DNA from: Pseudooceanicola atlanticus
GTDB lineage: Bacteria; Pseudomonadota; Alphaproteobacteria; Rhodobacterales; Rhodobacteraceae
Length of the DNA: 64,000 nt
Assembly: GCF_000768315.1 (NCBI RefSeq)
Contig: NZ_AQQX01000009.1
Coordinates: 1 to 64,000, forward strand
Direction: 5' to 3'
Part shown: one piece after another, positions 1 to 8,713 of the stretch
Position numbering within the stretch: the stretch's first letter is position 1
How the letters are laid out: each line of letters starts with the position of its first letter
Position numbers and translations under genes: made by a program
Notes under the pieces: model-generated
Database searches by the model: none
What the model was told of the DNA's origin: nothing
What the model saw: the letters and a program-made list of their open reading frames with translations, nothing else

Positions 1-110
1 TCGCTCTTGCGGCAACCGTCATCTACTGGTTATGAATCCTGACCCTAGACACCAACGCGACCGGCAATGATCTGGACAACTACATACTGGCGTCCACTGG
101 AAACAACGTC

Positions 111-1046
111 GTGATCGGCTGTGGCGGGCATGATCGCCTTGAAGCTGCCGGGGGCGATGACACGCTTTTCGGCGGCGGCGGGAATGACACGCTGAATGGC
201 GGACCCGGATCAGACATCATCCATGTGGATGATACTGGTGACCGCGTCGCTGAAAGCCGCCGCTGGGCAGGAATGGACACGGTCATCTCATCTGTCGATT
301 TTCGGATGGGCACCGCCCATATCGAAAACCTCGAACTTACAGGAAGCGCCATGCTGGGCGCAGGCAATGGCCTGATGAATCTCATTACCGGCAATGACGA
401 GGATAATATTCTGGATGGCGGCAAGAATATCGACACGCTAATCGGGGGGGAAGGGAACGACACATACCTGATCCGATCACCTGGCGACAATGCAGTGGAA
501 TTGGCAGGCGAGGGCATAGATACGGTCAAGGCGTTTCGTGCCTATGCGCTCGATGCGAATGTCGAACGGTTATTTCTACAGACCCTGCGAAATGATGCAG
601 GCGAAGGGATTTCCGGAATAAACGGGATTGGCAATGAACTGGACAACACCATCGTAGGAAATCCTTTCGACAACGTTCTTGTCGGGCGCAATGGTCGCGA
701 CACTTTGAAAGGACAGGCAGGTGCGGATACCTTCGTCTTCGATCGCCCACTCGGGCCGGACAACTACGATCGTATCATCGATTTCAATGTCAACGAAGTG
801 GACGAGGGTGATATGCTCAGGTTCAAGGCGGACGTACTGCACGGCATGACTGCAGGTCCGCTCGACGCCACAATGCTGGCCTTTGGGCCGGTCGCTACGG
901 ATCCGGCACACCGTTTCATCTTCGATCAGGCCGCCGGTGAATTGTACTGGGACACTGACGGATCAGGCAACTTGGCAACACAAGTCTTGCTGATGACATT
1001 CGATCAGAATGCGACCGTGACGATCGACGATATCGAACTTTTTTGA
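111..1046 (+). CDS. RTX calcium-binding protein, C-terminal fragment
   Basis: The 311-residue frame opens with a GTG that has no Shine-Dalgarno and consists only of the tail shared with the four genes that follow. It starts with glycine/aspartate nonapeptides (GGDDTLFGG, GGGNDTLNGG). A middle part contains WAGMDTVIS, FRMG and LDGGKN, and the end contains DTLKGQAG, FVFDRP, DRIIDFNV and HRFIFDQAAG, closing with a hydrophobic Ile-Glu-Leu-Phe terminus. In known RTX proteins such repeats bind calcium and the C-terminus is the type I secretion signal. RTX-like residues continue upstream in frame (TGNDLDNYI) to position 36, where a TGA at 33-35 stops the frame. The true gene has therefore probably lost its head, or is frameshifted near the window edge. 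It faces the paralogue at 1177-3543. Family assignment is secure; whether it is expressed is doubtful. Confidence 0.6.
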   Translation: MIGCGGHDRLEAAGGDDTLFGGGGNDTLNGGPGSDIIHVDDTGDRVAESRRWAGMDTVISSVDFRMGTAHIENLELTGSAMLGAGNGLMNLITGNDEDNILDGGKNIDTLIGGEGNDTYLIRSPGDNAVELAGEGIDTVKAFRAYALDANVERLFLQTLRNDAGEGISGINGIGNELDNTIVGNPFDNVLVGRNGRDTLKGQAGADTFVFDRPLGPDNYDRIIDFNVNEVDEGDMLRFKADVLHGMTAGPLDATMLAFGPVATDPAHRFIFDQAAGELYWDTDGSGNLATQVLLMTFDQNATVTIDDIELF

Positions 1047-1055
1047 CACAATAAA

Positions 1056-1082
1056 GGGGCGCCATTGGCGCCCCTTTTCTTT
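1056..1082. terminator. bidirectional intrinsic terminator between convergent RTX genes
   Basis: A perfect 8-bp stem (GGGGCGCC at 1056-1063, GGCGCCCC at 1067-1074) has a 3-nt loop. It is followed by TTTTCTTT on the + strand and by TTTATT on the - strand, so it can serve both the + fragment ending at 1046 and the - strand gene ending at 1177. Confidence 0.85.
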
Positions 1083-1176
1083 CCACGAAGATTGTCCTGA
1101 GGCCAATAATGGCTTGTTTGGCCCGCTACATCACGCAAGGGTTCTCGGGGCCGCACTTTTAACAATACCGACGACC

Positions 1177-3543
1177 TCAGAAAATTTCGAAATCGGTGTT
1201 GCTAAGCGTCGCTCCTTGATCGAAGGTCGCGATCAAGTGCTGCGCGCCGGCCCCGGATCCGTCCGCATCGAACCACAGACGCCCCGAGGCCTGATCAAAG
1301 ATGAAACGATCGTTTGCGTCGGCCGCGGATGTCCCCGCCCGGAACAAGGCCGCGCCAAGGGTTCCGACACCGATTCCGCCAAAAATCGCGCCCTTCATCT
1401 TGAGGATGTCCCCGGCCCCCCCGCCGCCGACGTTGAAATCGATGATCCGGTCGACATTTGTCGGGCCGTAAGCGCGGTCGAATACAAAGGTGTCTGCCCC
1501 ACCCTGTCCCTTCAGCGTATCTCGCCCTTCGCGGCCGACGATGGTGTTGGCGTAGGGTGTACCGATAATGGTGTTGTCGAGCGCATTGCCGATCCCGTTC
1601 AGGTTGGCCGGCGTTCCGTTCTTAGTGAAGACGTTCTGCATATGCAGTTGTTCCACATGTGCCTCGAGAGCGTAGGAACGATAAGCGCGGACCGCGTCGT
1701 TGCCCTCCGCGGCTTGTTCCTGAACCGTATCGCCAGGTGCGCGGACAAGATAGGTATCGTCACCTTCTCCACCGATCATGGTGTCGTTGTTCTTGCCACC
1801 GTCCAGGATATTGTCCTGGCTATTGCCGGTGATCTTGTTCTGAAGACCGTTGCCCGCGCCGAGGATCGCAGTATCGGTCAGCTCCAAGTCTTCGATATGC
1901 TTCCGCCCCATTCGGAAATCCACGCTGGAAACCACGGTGTCATGACCTGCCCAATTGCGACTTTCGACGACGACGTCGAATTGGCTGTCGACGTGGATTA
2001 CGTCGGAGCCGGGGCCCCCATTCATGTAGTCGGCTCCCGCTCCACCTAAGATGGTGTCGTTTCCGGCGCCCCCCAAAAAACGTTCGCCTCCGTTTCCTCC
2101 TTTCAGAAAATTGTTCAAACTGTTTCCGTTGACGGTCAACGGCGCATTCCCAGTCAGCCAGATGTCATTCACATTGCCCGCCAAGAAGAACTCGCCCGAC
2201 GCACCCAATTCGCCCTCCAAGGTCAGATTGTCGTGCGAAACCACGCCCCGATCAATAAACGCATGGCGCTCCATTATCACTTCGCCATTGTCAGCCAAGG
2301 ACTCGTTCGCGGTTTCCCAATCCGCAAAATTGATCTCATACGCGTCATCACCATCGCCCATGGCGACCCGGAAGACGGGAGCATCCAGTTCGACCGTGCG
2401 GAAATACGTGGTGTTTGCGGTGCCAGCCTCGTTCTCAAGCGCCCATGACACAAGAACCTCATTCGCGGACAGGGCCGCAACTTCTGGCTTGCCCATCAGC
2501 ATACGCCCGCCAAGATCACTGGCGACCACCATTGGAGGTTCGTCCACACGGGGACCGGACGAATTCATCTCCATCAGCCACAGCTTGTTGTCGCCGTAGA
2601 ACACCATGACACCGCGATCAGACGAAACCGGAACCGCCGACAGCCCCCTCATATCCGTTACGCCAAAAAGCGCCGTTCCGGGATAGGTGGAATGCGCCTG
2701 TGTAAATGTAGATTTCAGCCCCTCACCTTCAGTCCGAAGGAAATAGAGGCTCGAGCCGTTGGTATAGACAAAGCCGACCGCCCCATCACCAAATCCAATA
2801 CCCGCCGCGTCCTGTCCATCCCCATTACGTGGATGCGCGCTTCCACCTATCGCGCCGTTCGTCGCAGTGATCGTGCTTTCGCTGTAGTAGGATACGGTTG
2901 GGTCCTCATATTGCACCACTTTGGCAAACCCGAAATAACTGCCATCCGGAGCAATCGCGATTTCTGCCCCGGTTTCATCGTAGGCACTGCTGTTCGAGAT
3001 ACGGACATAGTTCGTGTTTCCGTCGGACGTTAGGAAGACCCGATATGCGTTAGAACCGTTACCGGACGATCCTTCACTCGGGTCAATCTGGTCATAGGCG
3101 GCGACGATGGTATTCTGTGTCGTGACTTCAAGGTCGGTGAGCGTCAGATTTTCGCCCGACACAAGGGTGACCAGGTCCCCAACCGGTGCTGCCGCCGTGT
3201 TGAATTTCTGGATTACGATCTCTTCAACGGGTCCATCTACAGTGTTGTGGACTTGGACCCAAGCAAGAACGAAACCCCCGAATTTCAGGGCGGCAATGAA
3301 AGGTGGACGCTCTTCGGGAATGTATTCAAGGAATCCATCATCACCCAGAATGGCCGGAGCAACTTCGAAATCGTGCGTGACCTCGCCGTCGGCCGTCTGA
3401 ACCACAACACCTCTTGTGCCTGAACTTTCGCCCGCCTGGAAATAGGTCGACACGATCCGACCGTCGAAGGTACGCACGAAAGTATCCGCAAACTCTGAGT
3501 TGAGCGTATTGGTCTTAACAACAAAAGGCGACGAAACGGTCAT
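1177..3543 (-). CDS. RTX hemolysin-type calcium-binding protein with unknown N-terminal domain
   Basis: This 788-residue, probably secreted protein has no signal peptide, as expected for type I secretion. Residues 1 to about 480 form a head with recurring strands such as GGFVLAWVQ and NEVLVSWAL, which suggests a beta-propeller-like fold seen in other roseobacter RTX proteins; I do not recognise an enzyme. Residues from about 485 carry RTX nonapeptides (GGAGNDTILGG, GGAGADYMNGG) and then the conserved tail (WAGHDTVVS, FRMGRKHIEDLEL, GREGRDTLKGQGG, RFIFDQASGRLWFD). The protein ends in Phe-Glu-Ile-Phe. The ATG is preceded by AGGAG on the - strand. No T1SS ABC/membrane-fusion genes are in the window, so the exporter would have to be encoded elsewhere. 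Confidence 0.85.
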   Translation of the reverse strand: MTVSSPFVVKTNTLNSEFADTFVRTFDGRIVSTYFQAGESSGTRGVVVQTADGEVTHDFEVAPAILGDDGFLEYIPEERPPFIAALKFGGFVLAWVQVHNTVDGPVEEIVIQKFNTAAAPVGDLVTLVSGENLTLTDLEVTTQNTIVAAYDQIDPSEGSSGNGSNAYRVFLTSDGNTNYVRISNSSAYDETGAEIAIAPDGSYFGFAKVVQYEDPTVSYYSESTITATNGAIGGSAHPRNGDGQDAAGIGFGDGAVGFVYTNGSSLYFLRTEGEGLKSTFTQAHSTYPGTALFGVTDMRGLSAVPVSSDRGVMVFYGDNKLWLMEMNSSGPRVDEPPMVVASDLGGRMLMGKPEVAALSANEVLVSWALENEAGTANTTYFRTVELDAPVFRVAMGDGDDAYEINFADWETANESLADNGEVIMERHAFIDRGVVSHDNLTLEGELGASGEFFLAGNVNDIWLTGNAPLTVNGNSLNNFLKGGNGGERFLGGAGNDTILGGAGADYMNGGPGSDVIHVDSQFDVVVESRNWAGHDTVVSSVDFRMGRKHIEDLELTDTAILGAGNGLQNKITGNSQDNILDGGKNNDTMIGGEGDDTYLVRAPGDTVQEQAAEGNDAVRAYRSYALEAHVEQLHMQNVFTKNGTPANLNGIGNALDNTIIGTPYANTIVGREGRDTLKGQGGADTFVFDRAYGPTNVDRIIDFNVGGGGAGDILKMKGAIFGGIGVGTLGAALFRAGTSAADANDRFIFDQASGRLWFDADGSGAGAQHLIATFDQGATLSNTDFEIF

Positions 3544-3712
3544 TGAAAAACTCCTAAGTGAAAATTTGGCTCTAAATATTGCGACCCTTGCAGGTCTTAT
3601 CCGTGAGGGAAAGCCACAGGATCAGCGCGTCGGCCTTTTTCAGGAGCCACGAAACCTGAAGGCGACCGAAGTTGCCACCTTTGCAAATTGTTTGAACTAG
3701 TCCATCGACCGT

Positions 3713-5389
3713 TCAGAAAATTTCGAAGTCCGAAACCGACAGACTTGCCGACTGCCCAAAGGTCGCGACAAGCACCTTTTCTGCAGCTCCGCTGCCGTCC
3801 TCGTCGAACCACAATTGACCGGTCGCCTGATTAAAAACGAAGCGGTGATCTGCCGTAGAAGCTGCGGCACCGAAACCCAGGGCATTGGAGGCCAGACTGC
3901 CTGCGGCCATGCTGCCGAATTCAATACCTTTCAACTTCAGCATATCGCCCGCGCCTCCGCTACCGACGTTGAAGTCGACGATATGATCAACGTTTCCGGC
4001 CCCTAGTGCTCGGTCAAAAATAAAAATGTCCGCCCCACCCTGTCCTTCAAGCGTATCGTTACCCTCCCGACCGATCAGCCAGTTCTCGCCGTCATTTCCG
4101 GTGATCGTGTTATCAAGCCCATTGCCGATCCCGTTTGCAGTACGATCTTCGAAAGGATTCAGACTGACATCCGTAAGGATCAGGTTTTCCAAATGGGCGG
4201 ACAACTTGTAGCGAGAACTTGCCGCCACAGTGTCAATGCCGCGGTTCGCCCCTTCGATCACGACCGAATCCGGACTGCGAACGATATAGTAGTCGTCACC
4301 CGACCCTCCGAGGAGCCGCGTGATATCCTCTGGCTCCACAAAGGCATCTGGGTGGTAGTAGGATGTCAGAGTGTCATTTCCGGCCAACCCGCGCAGCGTA
4401 CCGCCTGGTCCAGTGGTCATGTCGTTATCACCGACATTCCCGACTCCAACCAAGGCTTCGCTAGATCCGATCGCACGGACCACGCCGAGGTTCTCGATCG
4501 CATCTGGCAATTTGTAGCTGTAGCTCACGGTGACCAGGTCAGTGCCACCACCCCCACTCTCGATGATCTTGACAGTCCGGTTGTCAGAAAGCCTGTACCA
4601 GTCATCGCCGTCGCCGCCGGACAACAGGTCAACACCTTCGCCAGGGTTAAGAGTGTCATTAGAGGACGAGCCTAACAGCGTATCGTTACCACGCTGTCCC
4701 TTGAGGTCTGCGCCGAACTTTCGGCCCCCGAACGCCAGTTCTGGCGCGCGGCGCGCATCTAGCAGATCGTCCCCACCAAACCCGAAAACCTCAACATTCT
4801 GACCGTTGACCCGAACCACATTGTCCAAACCGTTCATGTAGACGATGCGGGTATCGAAGTTCAGGTTGTCAGGGCTGGGTGCATCGCCGACGATCGAAAG
4901 ATTTTCGATATAGCCACCGCCCTTCGCTGCCTGACTTCCTGTTCCAAGGTTAATTGCACTGTCAGTGATTACGTGGTCGGTCCCTGGAGCGCCGTCTTCT
5001 TCGAAGATATCGGGATAGTCCCAGTCGCGGTTGGAATTGCCGGTATTGTATATGACATAGGTGTCAGACCCATCACCACCATTGATAAACGTGTCGAGCG
5101 GCTCCGCGAAGAACGTATCGTCACCGGCACCGCCAAAATAACCATCACCGCCGTCGCCCCCAACGAACCAATCATCCCCAGAATTCCCGGTGAGAAGATC
5201 ATTGCCCCCCATACCGAAAAGACTGTCGTCACCGATACCTCCGAAGATTTGATCGTTGTCGTTGCCACCCCTCAGCAGATCCGCTCCTGCTGCGCCGAAT
5301 ACGGTGTCCTGCCCGGCGCCTCCATATATCGAGTCGTCCGCTGAGCCTCCAGAAAGCCCGTCGCCGAAGTTCGTTCCGTTGATAAGCAT
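3713..5389 (-). CDS. RTX calcium-binding protein, repeats throughout
   Basis: I chose the ATG at 5389 (product MLINGTNFGDG...), because RTX repeats begin at once and a GGGGTGG lies just upstream. An in-frame ATG at 5443 would add 18 hydrophobic residues from AT-rich leader DNA and has no visible ribosome site. The 558-residue product is mostly glycine/aspartate-rich nonapeptides (GGAGQDTVFG, GGIGDDSLFG, GGDGSDTYVI) separated by linkers ending in IENL-type strands. Its last 120 residues are a diverged version of the tail of its neighbours (GREGNDTLEGQGG, HIVDFNV, HRFVFNQATGQLWFD, ending FEIF). There is no separate enzymatic or adhesive head, so it may be structural or a surface-layer-like calcium-binding protein; that is inference. 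It is followed by the 1177-3543 gene after 169 bp. Confidence 0.82.
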   Translation of the reverse strand: MLINGTNFGDGLSGGSADDSIYGGAGQDTVFGAAGADLLRGGNDNDQIFGGIGDDSLFGMGGNDLLTGNSGDDWFVGGDGGDGYFGGAGDDTFFAEPLDTFINGGDGSDTYVIYNTGNSNRDWDYPDIFEEDGAPGTDHVITDSAINLGTGSQAAKGGGYIENLSIVGDAPSPDNLNFDTRIVYMNGLDNVVRVNGQNVEVFGFGGDDLLDARRAPELAFGGRKFGADLKGQRGNDTLLGSSSNDTLNPGEGVDLLSGGDGDDWYRLSDNRTVKIIESGGGGTDLVTVSYSYKLPDAIENLGVVRAIGSSEALVGVGNVGDNDMTTGPGGTLRGLAGNDTLTSYYHPDAFVEPEDITRLLGGSGDDYYIVRSPDSVVIEGANRGIDTVAASSRYKLSAHLENLILTDVSLNPFEDRTANGIGNGLDNTITGNDGENWLIGREGNDTLEGQGGADIFIFDRALGAGNVDHIVDFNVGSGGAGDMLKLKGIEFGSMAAGSLASNALGFGAAASTADHRFVFNQATGQLWFDEDGSGAAEKVLVATFGQSASLSVSDFEIF

Positions 5390-5484
5390 GGCCCACCCCA
5401 AAAAATAGAAAAATAATATTCTGATAGTCAGCTTAGCCATCAAAGACTAAAAGACAAATACAAAGCGCTATCACTTCAGGGGCT

Positions 5485-8400
5485 TTAGAATATCAGAATG
5501 TCTGTTTCCGTGACATTTGCATTCTGCTCGAATGTCGCGATCAATACCTGAGCCGCTGCCCCCGTACCGTCATCGTCAAACCACAATTGGCCGCTGGCCT
5601 GGTCAAAGATGAACCGGTCATCAGCATCAGCCGCCGACGTGCCAGCCACGAACGCGGACGCCGTCAGCGCACCCGCTGACATGCCACCGAATTCTGCGCC
5701 TTTCATTTTCAGGATGTCGCCGGTCCCGCCTCCGCCTACGTTGAAGTCGATGATACGGTCTACGTTCGAAGGTCCGATCGCGCGATCGAAAACGAAGGTA
5801 TCCGCGCCGCCTTGTCCCTTGAGCGTATCTCGCCCTTCCCTCCCAATCAGAGTGTTAGCGTAAGGCGTGCCGATGATCGTGTTCGCGATCCCGTTTCCAA
5901 TCCCGTTCAAGTTTGCGGGGTCACCGTCCCGTGTGAACACATTCTGCATATGGAGTTGTTCTATATGTGCTTCGAGAGCGTAGGAACGGAAGGCGCGAAC
6001 AGCATCCATTCCCTCGCCAGCGTTTTCGATTGCCATATCGCCCGGGGCACGGATCAGGTAGGTATCATCGCCCAAACCGCCCCACATAGTATCGTTGTTC
6101 TTGCCGCCGTCGAGAATATTATCCTGATCATTCCCGGTCAGCCGGTTGGCAAGGCCGTTGCCGGCACCGATAATCGCCGCCCCTTCAAGTCGAAGGTTTT
6201 CTACATGAGCGCTGCCCAAGCGGTAGTCGATTGTCGCCACGACCATGTCGTTGCCAGCCCAGTTACGACTCTCGCTGACACGATCCCCCTCGTCCTCCAC
6301 GTGAATCGTATCTGAGCCGACACCACCAATCAGCCAATCATCGCCAGCCCCACCGTAAAGAACGTCGTTTCCTGCATCCCCTCGCAACTCATCGACACCG
6401 TCACCGCCCAGCAGAGTGTCATGCCCTTCCCCGCCGAACAGCAGGTCGGCATGATTGCCACCCTGGACATAATCTTCGCCCTGCTCACCACGGACGGTAT
6501 CGGTTCCGTTGTCCCCATTCAGTGTGTCATCATCATAGCCACCGTACAGATCATCAGCTTGGCCACCCCCATAAATCTCGTCCGGGCCCTCGCCCCCGTA
6601 GGCGACATCGTTGCCGCGTCCACCAGTGAGCGTATCTCCCCCCGGACCGCCGTCCAGAATGTCTTCTCCGCTGCCCCCGGACAGGGAATCTCCGCCACCG
6701 CTGCCGTTCAGCGTGTCGTCGCCTCCTTGTCCAAGCAGCGTATCGTCACGCCACAGACCGCTAAGCTCTTCTCCTGCGGGATCGGCCGTCGTCAGAAACG
6801 GCTCGGCGCGGTAGAATTGTGCCGTGTCGATCTCAAAGTCGATCGCACCATCAAGAGCATCGAGTTGACTAAGTTCCGCGGCGGAAATCAGAAACCCGCC
6901 GGTCGTGTAGGTCCGATCAGTAGAGTGATAGAGCGAGGTCTCTCCGAGCCAGAAATCAACTCTGCCGTCGCCGTCCATATCGCCCAGGGGCTGGACAGAA
7001 ATGCCCAATTCAGAATTGTTGTGCCCGCCCTGCAGGACATAACTTCCTGCAATGCCCTGCACATTCTCCATCTCGACGACGCCGTCTACCAGGCCATCTG
7101 CCGCATCCGCGAGAGGCAGCGCCGCGCCGGACAATAGATAGACTTTGCCGGGTCCGAAAATGTTGTTCGCTGCGGCGGCATCAATCAGGTAATCCTCGAC
7201 GCCATCATCGTCAAAATCGCCAATCGCCGTAACATCCATCCCGAGGTAACTACCAATGGATTCCCCGATCAGAGCGTAACCACGAATCTTACCTCCGACA
7301 TTCGTCCCAGCGACGTTGTCGAGGTCAATGACACCGTCTACGGTACCGTCCGCCAAATCCATGGCAGCCAGACCCGCTGACATGATCAGGTAAGCCGTCC
7401 CGACATAATTTTCTCCATCATGTTGGGCCGTAGAAGCTGAGATAAAGAAGTCGTCCTTACCGTCACTGTCGTAATCGCCTGCCGCACCCAAGCCGAGCCC
7501 GGCGCTGTCACCGGGGGACCCGTCATTGCCAAGAAAACCATAGCCCACTCCGGCACCGACCGCGTTATCGATGCTGATCAGGCCGTCACTGGTGCCATCA
7601 GCAGCATCTGCGATCGCAAGCATGGAAGTGTCGATCAGAAAGGCATCCCCTAGCGGAATTTCCCCCTGTCCAGCGCGAACCAGGAAATCCACGTCTCCAT
7701 CACCGCCCACATCGCCCGCCGCTTCTAAATTGCTGCCGAGATAGTTGAAGTTTCCGAGACCAGATATCGAAAAGGACCCACTTTGCCCGGCGATATTGTC
7801 GACGTCTATGCTGCGGTCACTTGTCCCGTCAGCTGCGTCGGCACTATCGAGGCTTTCCCCTGCGACGACGTGGACTTCTCCACGGTAGAACGTTGCATTC
7901 GGGGCGGTGAAGGCGAAAGAGCCAAAACTTGATCCATCCAAATATCCCAAGGATGCCGCTGCCGTTCCCAGACGGTCGCTGGCGCCGGCGCCGGTCAAAA
8001 CATATGATAGGCTGCCCGAGAGAATATTGCTCAGATCGATCGCGTGATCGCTTACGCCATCGGCAGCGTCTAGTACGTCCAATTCGGCGCTGGAAACAAG
8101 GTACCCGATCCCGCCTGAGGACGCCCCTTCGCTAGAATTCGAAGCCCCGATAAAGATATCGTCCACAAGGTCGCCATCAAAATCTTCCACAAAGGCCAGT
8201 GACTCGCCCAATCGGGCCGCGTCCGTTGTCCCGGAAAAACGATATACGCCAGTTATGTTGGGCTGGGTCAGATCGACGATACCGTCCTCTCCATCAGCAG
8301 CATCAAGGAACGGGATGGCGTAGCCGGTGACCAGAAAGACATCACCACTATTGGACGTGCCAGACCCAAGGTCGCCGTTTACCGCCGAAATAAGAAGGTC

Positions 8401-8493
8401 GGACTTGTTGTCACCATCGATATTACCAGCCGCGTCGACATTGTAACCGGCGTCCGAAAAAATATCGGAACCCTTGAAAATATAACTCGTCAT
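5485..8493 (-). CDS. FG-GAP (integrin-like) beta-propeller RTX protein
   Basis: The product has 1002 residues and starts at an ATG 6 nt after GGAGGCG. Residues 1 to about 560 hold seven repeats. Each has an FG-GAP calcium loop (for example GDYDSDGKDDFFISA, GDFDDDGVEDYLIDA, GDMDGDGRVDFWLGE), followed by a G-x-Y/F strand and a conserved D-A-A-D-G-x-x-D-G-x-I-D linker. Seven such blades are what a closed integrin-alpha-type propeller needs. Residues from about 575 contain roughly eight RTX nonapeptides, then the tail common to this cluster, ending in Ile-Leu-Ile-Phe. The known role of such propellers is adhesion or ligand binding outside the cell, with export by type I secretion. The architecture is clear; the ligand is unknown. 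Confidence 0.88.
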   Translation of the reverse strand: MTSYIFKGSDIFSDAGYNVDAAGNIDGDNKSDLLISAVNGDLGSGTSNSGDVFLVTGYAIPFLDAADGEDGIVDLTQPNITGVYRFSGTTDAARLGESLAFVEDFDGDLVDDIFIGASNSSEGASSGGIGYLVSSAELDVLDAADGVSDHAIDLSNILSGSLSYVLTGAGASDRLGTAAASLGYLDGSSFGSFAFTAPNATFYRGEVHVVAGESLDSADAADGTSDRSIDVDNIAGQSGSFSISGLGNFNYLGSNLEAAGDVGGDGDVDFLVRAGQGEIPLGDAFLIDTSMLAIADAADGTSDGLISIDNAVGAGVGYGFLGNDGSPGDSAGLGLGAAGDYDSDGKDDFFISASTAQHDGENYVGTAYLIMSAGLAAMDLADGTVDGVIDLDNVAGTNVGGKIRGYALIGESIGSYLGMDVTAIGDFDDDGVEDYLIDAAAANNIFGPGKVYLLSGAALPLADAADGLVDGVVEMENVQGIAGSYVLQGGHNNSELGISVQPLGDMDGDGRVDFWLGETSLYHSTDRTYTTGGFLISAAELSQLDALDGAIDFEIDTAQFYRAEPFLTTADPAGEELSGLWRDDTLLGQGGDDTLNGSGGGDSLSGGSGEDILDGGPGGDTLTGGRGNDVAYGGEGPDEIYGGGQADDLYGGYDDDTLNGDNGTDTVRGEQGEDYVQGGNHADLLFGGEGHDTLLGGDGVDELRGDAGNDVLYGGAGDDWLIGGVGSDTIHVEDEGDRVSESRNWAGNDMVVATIDYRLGSAHVENLRLEGAAIIGAGNGLANRLTGNDQDNILDGGKNNDTMWGGLGDDTYLIRAPGDMAIENAGEGMDAVRAFRSYALEAHIEQLHMQNVFTRDGDPANLNGIGNGIANTIIGTPYANTLIGREGRDTLKGQGGADTFVFDRAIGPSNVDRIIDFNVGGGGTGDILKMKGAEFGGMSAGALTASAFVAGTSAADADDRFIFDQASGQLWFDDDGTGAAAQVLIATFEQNANVTETDILIF

Positions 8494-8660
8494 TATATCG
8501 CCTCCGACGAAATCATTCGGAAAAAAGATCAGTTCGAAATACCGAGACTTTGCCCGGGGCTCTCGGCAAAATCAACTCAAATGGAAAGCTCAAGCCACCT
8601 TCAGATCGACAGGCCCGACCTCAAGCGTGGCTTTTCGCGCGCGACGTGGCGGCAAAATGT

Positions 8661-8692
8661 AAAAGGAAAAGGCCCCGCCGTCCGGCGAGGCC
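8661..8692 (-). terminator. intrinsic terminator after the 1211-residue RTX gene
   Basis: On the - strand a 9-bp stem (GGCCTCGCC / GGCGGGGCC, one U-G pair, 4-nt loop) is followed by TTTTCCTTTT. It lies just past the stop codon at 8714, so the long RTX gene is probably a separate transcription unit from the FG-GAP RTX gene that follows. Confidence 0.8.
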
Positions 8693-8713
8693 TCTGAAAA
8701 AGAAGCAGCGAAA

